NCBI RefSeq assembly: GCF_020740795.1
Contig: NC_067283.1
Location: 43,761,659-43,825,658 of the forward strand
From: Apus apus
Taxonomy: Eukaryota > Chordata > Aves > Apodiformes > Apodidae
Direction of reading: 5' to 3'
Length of the DNA stretch: 64,000 bases
A program made the translations under genes and the position numbers. The notes below the pieces were generated by a model. That model saw only the letters and a program-made list of their open reading frames with translations, made no database searches and was not told the DNA's origin. Positions 39,501 through 48,800 of this stretch are shown here, in pieces (the stretch's first letter is position 1; every line of letters starts with the position of its first letter).

Positions 39501-42500
39501 CTGCTGTCTAGCATTTTGAACCTGCTCTCATACAGGGAAAAGTTTATGCTGTTTGTGTGTCCTAGTAACTTTTGAACTACTAATTGATTCCATCTCTCCT
39601 TAGGGGAACAGTACTGGCCTCAAACACAGATGTTAAAAAAAAAAAATAGAAGCAGACAGCTAGAATAGAATAATCTTATTTTGATTCTTACTGTTTATCA
39701 TCATACTATGAAAGTAGCAAGCTCAACTCTTATTCTTCAACCAAGAACCTAGATGACAGACACTTAAATACATGTCCCATTTGCCTGATGTTTTCTACCA
39801 GGGATAGGACTTTCGCTCATGCAAGATATTCATCTATAAGACATAAATCCCCAGGAAACCCAGGATTATTTCTAGCAATCACAAAGAGGTTAAACTTCTA
39901 AGAAAGCATATCATTGGCTGTTCTAGTCCAGAGGTTCACAAGATTTTGTCTGTGGATGAGGTTGGGCAGATGTGGGCTGTGAAACAAAGAGCTGTCCATT
40001 AATGCCAACTGATCAAGAGAACATAATAAATGGAGTCCCTCTGTAAGCCTATACAAAAGCTTGGCTACCCACAATCTCGCATTCTCTGTATTAATCCTAG
40101 TTCCTGTCCCTTAGGAAGTATGCCCGTAGTCAGAAGTGCTAAGTAGTTGTAGCCTCTTTTGAAAGCAGTAGAAGCTCTGGTGCCCATCACTGTAAACATA
40201 AAAAAGGCAGGAAGGAGGAACAAACAACTTGATCTTGTTGTGCACAGCTGCAGATACACTTCACTGAGCAGTGTGGTTTGAATTGGTAGTAAAACTTACC
40301 CCATCCAAAGCAGGCAGAGCAATCTAAACACGTCTACTATGGCTCAGTATTGTCCAAGGGTTTCTGCCAGTAGACAAATTTATATCCTACTTTGTTGGTT
40401 ATACCAGTGGATACCTCCAAAAGGTGGTGTCCTGCATAGATAGTTGAACTGGAGGCAAAATTAGTCTTTTTCCAGCAGCTGAAAGAATCTACTGGATCCC
40501 TTGCATCTTGATTCATTCACCAAGTGCAGAAAGTCCTTTAATGGCACTGCCTCCCTGCTTCCTTCCTTCCCTTCCTCCCTAAAAGAGCATCCAGTTCATT
40601 CCAGTTTTCAGCCTCATTCTGAATCCTGTGGGATTGGTGCAGCCAGTCACATGGAATGGTACAGGTATGGGGGCACACCAGGGTAGACTGGTATTTAATT
40701 AGGCTTGGCTGATGAGTATTTCAATACTACTGCAGATGAGGGCGCTTTGTTAATTTTTAGCTGTGGGGATGGTCTGAAGGGGTTAATAGGAGTTATCCAC
40801 TGCTTCATCAGTTGTGCTACTTGAGGATCTTTTGTGTCATTTTTTTCCCTTCAGCTCAAATGAGACTTTATAGCTGTTAAAGTGGCTTCACGGGGACTTG
40901 CACCTGCTCATAACAGAGTCAAATTCAATGCCTTATTTTTCAAAGATCTTGCTGGTCTGAGACAGGAGGATTTGGCAACCTCTGGATCATAGCTGCTAAA
41001 ACAGCCGGTCTGCACAGGTTCTCAGAATCTTTGTGCATCCCTTAGAAAGGCATCACATTGTTCTTGATAAGAAAACACAGCTAAGAGGTTAGTCTGTCTC
41101 AAGGAGTCCACAAATACCACAGTCCCGTACCAGCAGTAAGCAGCTCTTAGCAGAAATGTTTCAGCTAGGTAATTAAGCTCAGTATCTCCAGAGTGCAACC
41201 ACATGCAAGAAATGAAAGCAAAAGTCTGAATCTCCGGGCTCTGTTCCTGAGAGTTCACGTGGGACATTTAACCAATACCACGTACCAGCCTCACAGAGAG
41301 CAATCATAACTGTCTTCTGGTGGCAAACACACAGCTTTGCTCCTTGACATCTAGCTGAGTAGATTGTGCAGGTGCTGTCAGTTACTTTGCATGTTGGTTT
41401 GACATGAAGTGCTTTCTTTTTAGGCTTATCCAGAATAAAATTACAGCCAAAGGGGTGAAGTACCTCAGCGAAGCTCTCAAGGAGAACACGGCTATTAAAG
41501 AAGTCTGGTAAAGATCCCTTCCTCAAAGGCTCACTTTGTAAACTTTCTTTCCCTTTAAAACACTTCTGGCCTAACTACTTTCCAGCCTAAAAAAATTCAG
41601 GGCAAGTTTATCTGAGACAAAGGTTGTAGTTCCAGCTGTGGGCTTCAAACAGGTAAAAAGCCTCTGTCGTTGAAATACTTCCCTGTGTGTCATGGATGTC
41701 AGGCAGTTTTATTAGTTCGCATCTGTCTGTACCGCTGATGTGCAGAACACGTGTTTGCAGAACTGGGGACCTCAATTTATAACCAAGTTTTCCTTGCCCT
41801 GATTTATACTTAGGAATGTGTTTATGCTTTTTCAGGAGCTAAATCCCCACAAGCAGGAGATGGTTACATTTAATTAGCATTACTAATTTGGTTCATAGAA
41901 TTTGTGCTTGGATTTTCTTTGGGCGGTGCTCCAAACACACTGGAAGTGCTAAGCTACAAGCTGATTAACTTTTTGAAAGATATGCTTGTTTTAGATTAGA
42001 TGGGCATCACACAGTCACCCATGTGCATTGAAGGCAGAAAGCCAAATACCACATTCCTTACCTCACCTCAGGGAGCTCAGGAGTCAATAGAACTGCGCTG
42101 GTTTTAGCACTGCTGCTTTATTATTGAACATTACATTTATTTATATGTATTTGTTTTAGTGAAAGGACACTGAATTCTTGCTTAGAAAGACTATGACTCA
42201 CTATCTGACTCGTGGGTTCCCTGGAGATGTGGAAGAGATGCTTTTTTCAAAGGCCAGTGCCAGCTTTCATCTACAGAAGAGGCATCAATTCCTACATTCT
42301 GAACCTTCAGACCAAAGTCTGTCTTTTAATTCTTGCCTGAATTTTCAGAGGTGGTCATTAACCCACATAATTTCATAAGTCTAAATGGTTTAATGGGTTT
42401 CAGCATTTCTGAAAGCTGCATTTACCAGGCTGCTCATTTGCAGGTGTGTAAATATCAATCTAGATTAACTTTATGTAGCCAGACTTGAAAATTTTGCTGT

Positions 42501-42979
42501 AAGTCATTTCACATTCCCAATACCTGAGTACTTAACAGAGTTGTCATGGAAGACACAAAATGCCCTGAAGACTATCTAAATTTCTTTAAAGTAGCCCACT
42601 GCATGGTAAGAACCTTTGTTAGCTCTATGCTGCTTGCTGCAATGCAAGCAGCAGGGTATCCAACACTGAGTTCAGTTCAAGTGAAGTTTAGGTGTTAGGA
42701 ACAACTAGCCTTGTTCCTCCTGTGTGCAGTGGGAACAGCAGTGCTGGAGCCTGACTGAGCCCAGCTCCCAGCTCTGTGCCCTTGAGAAGCATTGCAGCTC
42801 ACACAGCATTGCAAAGCTGTGATCTCTGCTCCAGAACCTTGGAAAAACAGAGGATGGGCAACAGCCACTACCTAATTTCCACCTCCCTTTTATTTTTTCC
42901 CTCCAGTTTGAACGGGAACCTGATAAGCCAAGAAGAGGCCAAAGCTTTTGAAAATGAAGAACGGATCATTTGCTTTTGA
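24331..42979 (+). CDS. NOD1: NOD1, cytosolic peptidoglycan sensor (CARD-NACHT-LRR), complete
   Basis: Intracellular pattern-recognition receptor that detects gamma-D-glutamyl-meso-DAP fragments, assembles through its NACHT domain and recruits RIPK2 by CARD-CARD contact to activate NF-kB and MAPK. Eleven coding exons join in frame to 951 residues; the human protein has 953. The CARD is about residues 28-115, with the acidic RIPK2-binding patch in YFSTEDAEI (Glu58, Asp59, Glu61). The NACHT domain has Walker A GDAGIGKS (207-214), Walker B FAFDGFDE (286-293) and sensor Arg338 in LTARTG. A winged-helix motif YEFLHLTLQ starts at 517. Leucine-rich repeats run from about 728 to the end, closing with RIICF as in mammals. 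The start has A at -3 and G at +4. All introns are GT-AG and no disabling change is visible. NOD2 is reported missing from birds, which would leave NOD1 as the remaining sensor of this pair. Confidence 0.98.
24547..26399 (+). other. NOD1: NOD1 intron after coding exon 1
   Basis: A 1.85-kb GT-AG intron. A perfect 9-bp hairpin (26209-26229) lies about 170 nt before the next exon. No transposon is recognised. Confidence 0.85.
26400..26574 (+). CDS. NOD1: NOD1 coding exon 2 (residues 73-130), end of CARD
   Basis: Acceptor ttttttcag|GTTCGC and donor ATCCAG|gtaagg, 175 nt, ending one base into codon 131. It encodes VRKILDLVQSKGEEVSEYF and the CARD-NACHT linker VVNTDP, both highly conserved. Confidence 0.96.
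26575..27779 (+). other. NOD1: NOD1 intron after coding exon 2
   Basis: A 1.2-kb GT-AG intron holding one CR1 fragment (26915-27100). It ends tgcctttttag before the large NACHT exon. Confidence 0.9.
26915..27100 (+). repeat. CR1 LINE 3' fragment, diverged
   Basis: GAGGCAGGTTGCCCAGAGAA, GGTTGGACTAGAGACCTTCT and a terminal TTATTCTGTGG mark a worn CR1 3' end, sense to NOD1. Confidence 0.88.
27780..29583 (+). CDS. NOD1: NOD1 coding exon 3 (residues 131-732), NACHT and winged helix
   Basis: The 1,804-nt exon typical of NLR genes, from acceptor ttttag|TT to donor ATCAG|gtagga. It contains Walker A GDAGIGKS from 28007, Walker B from 28244, LTARTG near 28391, NPNLCSLCTVPLFCWIIF, YEFLHLTLQ from 28937, the NLFLCGLLS block and the first LRR-like segment LDLDNNYINDYGV. 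The whole exon is open. Confidence 0.98.
29584..31640 (+). other. NOD1: NOD1 intron before the LRR exon series
   Basis: A 2.06-kb GT-AG intron ending ttcattccag. Near its 3' end (31520-31559) are two tandem copies of a 22-bp A-rich unit beginning AAAATATCAGA. Nothing else is recognised. Confidence 0.85.
31641..31724 (+). CDS. NOD1: NOD1 coding exon 4, LRR unit (residues 732-760)
   Basis: 84 nt between ttcattccag and TTGGG|gtatgt. It encodes LSVNQVTDHGVRILYEEL. The codons are split 2|1 at both ends. Confidence 0.95.
31725..32765 (+). other. NOD1: NOD1 intron between LRR exons 4 and 5
   Basis: A 1.0-kb GT-AG intron with no repeat or exon I recognise. Confidence 0.85.
32766..32849 (+). CDS. 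NOD1: NOD1 coding exon 5, LRR unit (residues 760-788)
   Basis: 84 nt between ttcttttag and GTTAA|gtatgt. It encodes LYNNQITDVGAKYVAKLI. Confidence 0.95.
32850..34410 (+). other. NOD1: NOD1 intron between LRR exons 5 and 6
   Basis: A 1.56-kb GT-AG intron carrying a short CR1 tail (33541-33630). A 146-residue open frame just downstream of it (33637-34077) resembles nothing known to me. Confidence 0.85.
33541..33630 (+). repeat. CR1 LINE tail, about 90 bp
   Basis: CCAGTGGGAGGTGTCCCTGC, GTTGGAACTTGATGATCTTT, GGTCCCTTCCAACTCC and the ending ATTCTGTGATTG are the last segment of CR1. Confidence 0.93.
34411..34494 (+). CDS. NOD1: NOD1 coding exon 6, LRR unit (residues 788-816)
   Basis: 84 nt between ttttgtgcag and ATTGG|gtaagt. 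It encodes IGANKITSEGGKCLAQAI. Confidence 0.95.
34495..36545 (+). other. NOD1: NOD1 intron between LRR exons 6 and 7
   Basis: A 2.05-kb GT-AG intron. A four-run guanine tract (36434-36460) sits 85 nt before the next exon. Open frames around 35978-36609 span intron and exon in wrong frames and are not genes. Confidence 0.85.
36434..36460 (+). other. Potential G-quadruplex on the NOD1 sense strand
   Basis: Four guanine runs of 5, 6, 6 and 4 bases separated by spacers of 1, 1 and 4 bases fit the intramolecular G-quadruplex pattern. The tract is in the pre-mRNA sense strand, 85 nt upstream of LRR exon 7. Confidence 0.75.
36546..36629 (+). CDS. NOD1: NOD1 coding exon 7, LRR unit (residues 816-844)
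   Basis: 84 nt between cttcaccag and GTGAG|gtaaaa. It encodes MWGNQVGDEGAKAFAEALRN, nearly invariant in vertebrate NOD1. Confidence 0.95.
36630..38773 (+). other. NOD1: NOD1 intron between LRR exons 7 and 8
   Basis: A 2.1-kb GT-AG intron with a short CR1 tail (37371-37423). No exon-like segment is supported. Confidence 0.85.
37371..37423 (+). repeat. CR1 LINE tail, about 55 bp
   Basis: GGGGTTCGGACTAGATCTTC, GGTTCCTTCCAACCCCTAAC and ATTCTGTGAA are the final CR1 segment. The left border is uncertain. Confidence 0.85.
38774..38857 (+). CDS. NOD1: NOD1 coding exon 8, LRR unit (residues 844-872)
   Basis: 84 nt between tacttcacag and TTCTG|gtaatt. It encodes LALNSITTEGGKSIAEAM. The split last codon forms a Trp in the IFWLTKN strand; mammals have Trp in the same strand. 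Confidence 0.95.
38858..39265 (+). other. NOD1: NOD1 intron between LRR exons 8 and 9
   Basis: The shortest NOD1 intron (408 bp), GT-AG, starting with a pyrimidine-rich stretch and ending tcccacttag. It contains nothing recognisable. Confidence 0.9.
39266..39349 (+). CDS. NOD1: NOD1 coding exon 9, LRR unit (residues 872-900)
   Basis: 84 nt between tcccacttag and TTATG|gtgagc. It encodes LTKNELDDEAAMTFAEMLK. Confidence 0.95.
39350..41423 (+). other. NOD1: NOD1 intron between LRR exons 9 and 10
   Basis: A 2.07-kb GT-AG intron without a recognised repeat apart from a short A-run near 39634-39646. No exon is supported. Confidence 0.85.
41424..41507 (+). CDS. NOD1: NOD1 coding exon 10, LRR unit (residues 900-928)
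   Basis: 84 nt between ttctttttag and GTCTG|gtaaag. It encodes LIQNKITAKGVKYLSEAL. Confidence 0.95.
41508..42906 (+). other. NOD1: Last NOD1 intron
   Basis: A 1.4-kb GT-AG intron ending ttttttccctccag. No repeat or additional exon is recognised. Confidence 0.9.
42907..42979 (+). CDS. NOD1: NOD1 coding exon 11, C-terminus (residues 928-951) and stop
   Basis: Acceptor ccctccag|T. It encodes LNGNLISQEEAKAFENEE and the closing RIICF, then TGA at 42977-42979. Confidence 0.96.
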
Positions 42980-43326
42980 ATGAGGGTTTTCCCGTTGTGA
43001 CAAGCTTCATGTTACCAATGTTTCTCCTACATTTGGACTGCAGAGTTTATAAAGGCATAAATCTGCAGTGCTCACGGCAGGAGAGAGTTACATGATTAAC
43101 TGCCTTGTAATGAACATGCTGCGCTCCCTCAGCTCCATCCCTTACCCTGCCTGCTATTCATAATCCTTCTGGTGAGTGGGAAGCTGCCTGGGTAAATAAT
43201 TAATGTTTGTGTGGTGATTTGAAGATGAAATGCAAAGCCTTAACAGGTCAACTCCACTGGCAGGTGTATACATTTTGATAACTGAGTTTAGAGTTACTCT
43301 GTACACTGATGTAAATAACCTCTAAC

Positions 43327-43335
43327 TTATTTATA
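43327..43335 (+). promoter_or_regulatory. AU-rich element nonamer in the NOD1 3' UTR
   Basis: TTATTTATA matches the nonamer UUAUUUA(U/A)(U/A) bound by mRNA-decay factors such as tristetraprolin. It lies 348 nt after the stop codon in an AT-rich block. Function is inferred from the motif only. Confidence 0.45.
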
Positions 43336-44142
43336 TACATAAATATACATACACAAATATATGTATATATGCAAGAAGGGGTACGAGATGCACAAACTCG
43401 ACAAGTTCACAGTATTATCTGCCTCATAACTGAAAATGAACATCCATAGCTTTACTGGAAACATAATAGTTGCATGATACCAATGTTTTCAGCATGAATA
43501 CCTATCTCCTTCCTAGAAAACAGGCTCTTATTCCTCCAGTGACTACAGACAGGATTGTAGACACTGCTTTGTTTTTTTAGGGTTTGGGGTTTTTCAATCA
43601 TCTGGTGTGGTTTTTTTTCTTTTATACAACCAGAAGTCCTCACTGCCATCACTGTAGATGCATAACACTGGCAAGTAAAGCACTTGTGCTTAACGTTTCC
43701 TGAGGGCTACACAGAAACTGCTACCTCCTGTTTTCACAGTGTTTGTTCTGGGGAGAGGGGCTGGAGATAAATGTGAAATATTAATTAGCAGGCTGTTCAT
43801 TGCCTTGGCTCTGGGCCTAGACACTATGCTGGTGGCAATACACCAATATTAAGTTGCTTGGCTTCAGTGGTGAGAAAGGACAATTGGAAATCAATTGCAT
43901 CAGGTAGAAATCCCTTGTCCCAGCAACATGTAAGCACAGAGAGGGACTGAGATTCGCTTGGAAACCTTTTATCCAGTGCTCGAATTAGTGGCAAGAGCCA
44001 GGCCAGATAGCAATGATAAGGAAATCATGGTAGGACTAGCAAGAAAACATTATCCCCCTCAAAATGATTAGCATTTAGGGAGTGTAACCATTAAGTGCCC
44101 TTAAAAGAAACCAGTTTGCAAAAGAGTGGGGAATTTGATTAT

Positions 44143-44166
44143 TGTGTGAGTGTGTGTGTGTGCGTG
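44143..44166 (+). repeat. TG dinucleotide repeat
   Basis: An interrupted TG microsatellite of about 24 bp, likely to vary in length between individuals. Confidence 0.85.
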
Positions 44167-45777
44167 CAAATCAGGCATGCTTTATAAAGGTAAACCCAAA
44201 TTTTATCCCCCAGTGTGTACAAGGAACCTAAAATGGAAAAAGCATGATCCATTTTCCTTCCTTCTCCTGTGTTAGCACCCCTAAAAAAACTTTGAGAAAC
44301 ATTTCTCCAGTGCTGAGGAACCCACAAAACCTTGGTAGGCTGGAAGAAGAAGAATCTCCAGTTAAAATGCCAGACCCACAAACCTTTGCCTTCTCATCTC
44401 CCAAATCTGCCCCCTAAGGCAAAACATGAAAGAGGGCTTGCTGTGTAGGTCGGAGTTTCTCCATTTCTTACAGGGTAGCAGACCTTTCTCTTTCACAGTC
44501 CCCAGTTATGTCTGCTCCCTTCAGCTCCCCAACACATTTTTAAATACTCATAAAGCTTTTCACAAAATCTGCAGTTAAAAAAAACCAAACAACACAAAAA
44601 AAAACCCAGCAAAAGCACCCCTTTGTGTTCATTATTTTTCAGTGAATTTCCTCCCTGTCCCCATATCAGCACTGATGTTTTTCACAGGGAGACAGATGAG
44701 GCTTTTCGAGCGTGCCAGAGGAAAGTCAGCTAACTCGAAAGGTTTCTGCACCTGAGCCATTTGTTTACTGAAACAAAGTACATGCAGTTATGGATGAGAT
44801 GGATTTCAATTGCAAAAACATCTGCCAAAGCCAGGCCTTTAAAGACTTCTCAGCAACTTTAACAACTCTGATGTCCATGTCAAAACGTCATTCCTGTTTT
44901 GCCAGCCTGGTCTTGCAGAGGGGAGGAGGCACTGGTGCAGGAAGGGCCTTAACCAGAGGTGTCATTTGCCTGTGTGGAGGGAAGTGTGCTCCCGGTTTGC
45001 TCTATTCAAGGAATAATTTGCTCTTTTACCAGGTAGAAAACACAGTTTAAAACTCCAGCTCCTGTCCTTATTTCACTGATAGACTAAAGCAGTACAAAGT
45101 ATCCCTGACAGCTCCCTCTGGGCTTTCCAAGGCAGACACTTCTGCCCCTGTTTTGGTTTACAGCAGCCTTCGGAGACACTTGTAGCGTGACAACAACCTC
45201 AACTGTGTTGCAAATCCTGTTACATGCCCAGCTGTTAGAAGCCCGGCATCCACTGCATGTCGTTTCAGAGACTGGAGCATCTGCAGGGCTGCAGTGGCTG
45301 AACATGGCCTCAGGGCAAGCGGTGCAGGATCAAGCCCAGCTCCATGTAGGACAGAGTTTGGCACCTATTATGGATGGTGCCAGTGATCACACCAGTCACA
45401 GCCACTCATTCCAGCTCGGTCTGGCTTTGACAAGACTGAGGGGTTTCAGTGTCCTGCTCCCAGCTCACCCAGGGCAGAGGGTCTGCTTCATGCAGCACAT
45501 CACGGCTTTGGGAATTGTGCTGAGGAAACAGGTTGCTGCTCTGGGAGCAGCTGGAGTTTCCTTGTTCACTGGCACAGCATTTCAGGCTGAGGTTTTTTCG
45601 TTGTAGTCCTACTGGGCTGTTTGTAGAGCCCATCAGAGCAACATCAGCAGTTTGCACCAAGAGCCTTGTTTACTGGAATTCACAGACAATGGTAACTTTT
45701 TTTAGGACTTACTTATAATTTGCTAAGGCATTCTCTGTGTGCCATGTTATGTTTTTTTTCCACTTGTCCACTGTGAT

Positions 45778-45783
45778 AATAAA
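45778..45783 (+). terminator. NOD1: Candidate NOD1 poly(A) signal
   Basis: AATAAA followed by a T-rich then G/T-rich stretch (about 45787-45830). It is the first canonical signal after the NOD1 stop. Confidence 0.5.
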
Positions 45784-45800
45784 CAGCTTTTTAAAGAACC

Positions 45801-48800
45801 TGATCAGGCTGCCTGCAAGTGCTTTGGCTTTGCTGAAGCCCTGTGAAGGGGCTTGGCTAGATGGAGACAGAACTGTGACAGCCTGACCACTTCTGGCTGC
45901 AGAGGAGAGAGAGGAGCTGCCACAGCTGGGACAGCCACCACCATCCATGAGTGATGCCAAAAGGCAGTGAGAGACTCACGCCTGCTTCCCTGTAGCTTCA
46001 CTCCATTCCCTTGCTTTGGTTTGGCAGAGGCAAGAAGGAGCACATTGCAAAACTGTATAAATGGCTGCACTTACGAGCAAAGGTGTCAGAGCTAGGCCAA
46101 AGGCAGCCAGGGACATGTGCACCATGAGGAAGGAGAGGTCACTGCAGAGGGCAGCTCTGATGGAACAAAGAGCAAAAAGCTGCACCTGCACACAGAGAAC
46201 TTGACTGTTGCTTTCATAGGTAGAGATAAAATGGCAGGATGTGGTGCTATATGAAAACAGAGGCCAGGTCAGGAGCTGCCTGCTGCACGTGGAGACTCCA
46301 AATTTACTCACAGGAGATGGTTTCTGTTCACTTTCTGAGGGCTCTTGGTTGCCTTGTGGGATGTGTGTGGCTTCTAAAAACATCATGTAGGAACAGTGGT
46401 GATGAGCCCTTCCTTCCTCCCCCTGCTAGGGACAAACTGTGAGAGGCTCCAGGGAGTGCCACAGGGCCTGGGCAGTCCCTTCTTTTATCCTGGGGAATTC
46501 ATGTTCAGATCCCCCGTGAATCTCAACAAGGCTGACTTTAGCTGGTGTTCGGTTTCCACTCCCAGAGGTAAAAGAGAGGTAAGAGCACAAACAGCAAAGT
46601 TTTGAAATAACTTGCCTTAAGTACATGGTGGGACTTGAAGGGAAGGATGATGTTTCAGAGAAAACAGCAGCTTCAGTTTCAGGAGCATCAAGGCATGAGA
46701 GGTCACAGCAGATGGGTCAGGGAATAAATACTGGTTTTGTAGTCAGCTGGGTGCAAAAACTACATCACTTTGAGCTTGGAAAGCAGGGGAGAAGGGGATG
46801 TCCTGTGCCCTCATATGTCTGTGCAGCCAGGGAGTCCCTGGGTGACTGCACCAGAAAGCAGCAGATTTCTGGCAGGGCTGATGCCACCTCACCCACTCAA
46901 GCTCAGCACCTTTGGGGGCCAAGCAGCACCTTAAGGTGGTGATACATAAATCCCTCTTGTGCACCAGGGCTGCTGGACAGGGGGCTTCCCAATAGCCCCA
47001 GGAGGCTGTGACCCTCCAAAGAAGTGTGGAAATGGAAGATGCAGAGGTTGGCACTAGGTACAGGAGAGGAGGAACGGTGTTTTTGCTCTGGCTGTCCTAT
47101 TGGTAGCTACCACCATGTTTTCTCTGCCCAGCAGAGCTGCTCAGGCAGGGCCAGGGATCCAATTCCCAGCCCTCCCCCTAGCCTGGCCCCTGCCCCACAC
47201 ATGGAACAGTTCAGAGTCACTCACAGGGGAGTAGCTCTGTCACTTCACTGGACACAATTTTCCTGATTTGGTGGTTCTTCTCATTCCCTTGCCCCAGACC
47301 TGCTGGCTTTCATAGCCCCAGCCACCACAGTCCTGCTTGGAGCCATGCCACATGCCAGCAGCCACCTCTGTCCCTCTGGAGCAGTGCTGCTTCAGAGGCA
47401 TCAGCAAGACAGGTGGCACACACCTAATGGGGGCACAACTAAATCATCACACCCTGCTCACACACAGCCCCTCCTGCCAGCCCAGCAAGACTGACAAGGA
47501 ACAGACAGACACTTCCCCCAAGCTTAGCACCTTCAGCAGGTGACCATTTTGTGCACTGCAGGCAAGCCCAGATTTGAGCACCTGTGCTTCCCACATCCTG
47601 GCCCCCAGTGTGAGTAGCCAGTCCATGAGGTGGCCACTGGTGGCACAGCTGCGGGCCACTTTCACCCCAGCAGCAAGCAGCTGTGCCTGAAAGCAACCAA
47701 GTGTGGAAGAGTCCCCTTTGCTCCCTCAGGAAAGAGAGCAGGAGCTCCAGCTCTAGCAAACCATTTGCAAACAACTAAATTATGCCCAACAGCTCTCATC
47801 CAGGGATTCATCCTGCACACTGAAGGCACCAACTTAATTAAGTGCTAAAGTCTCATGAGCTGGGAGACTTGGACCTCACGAGCTGGAGCAAATGAAGCTG
47901 TCAAGTTTTCATGCTCCTGTTACCTGCCGGACTCTTAAATCCTGAGTTTAGCAGATGTTAATCCTGGCCTCGGTGGCTTGTGAAGATGAAAGCTGCTCCC
48001 TTTAGAAGTCACCTGGATCCAGTGATGCAGGGAGTAGGTGAGGAGACTACACTGTGGCACGGGGAATGATGGGCTCATGGGGGTCATTCTCCTTGGTGAT
48101 AAAGCCTGTCCAGGCTTGGACAGGCTTTTGGTTTTCCTTTTCCTTCTGTTTGAAGCCAGATTAAAGAAGCAACTAGGAGCGGAAGAGGAGAAAAAAAACC
48201 AAACGCTTGTTAAAATTTAAACCCACGTTCAAAGACGTCTGCAATCAGGGTTAAAAATGAAAACCAGGGCAAGAGCTTGACACAAAGCATGACTCAAAAG
48301 ATAACGGTCCAATCCGGAGAGGCAGCGAGCACCTGCAGTTTCTACCAAGCTCAGCTGAGGACCCAGCCCCGTGTTTTTAATCTCTGCCTCCGCTATGCTC
48401 TTACGCTCTTGCCTTTACAAGGAGTGAGTCATCTTGCGTCAACTGAGGATGGGCTTTACACAATTATTTATTTATGTCAAACCCTTCTCCCTGCCCCCAT
48501 GCATCCCTGATCTCATCCCCCTCAGAAAACAGATGCTTTATTAAACAGGGGCTGGAAGACTCCATCTAACTTGGCTTTTGCTGAGGCTCCTTGTTGTCCA
48601 GTGGCCAGCTGGCAAGGAGACGGTGGGCACAAGCTGCGCAGCACCTCTCAAGCAGCATCCTCTATGGCCCTGTTTGGCTTTTTGGACACAGGCACCCCTC
48701 TTCCTGCAGGGTGGGATGGAGCTGGGTCACCTCCTCAGCTAAACCAACACCCTGGGCGATGTTCACAGAGACCAGCGGGCTCCAGCCTAAGCCCCCAAGG

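Larger units (their letters stand above)
42980..45800 (+). other. NOD1: Probable NOD1 3' UTR
   Basis: From the NOD1 stop the first canonical AATAAA on the + strand that I find is at 45778-45783, which implies a 3' UTR of about 2.8 kb. Earlier cleavage at a variant signal in the AT-rich block near 43330-43370 is possible. The region holds an AU-rich nonamer (43327-43335) and a TG repeat (44143-44166) and no CR1. The 139-residue open frame at 45187-45606 is unrecognised. Confidence 0.5.
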
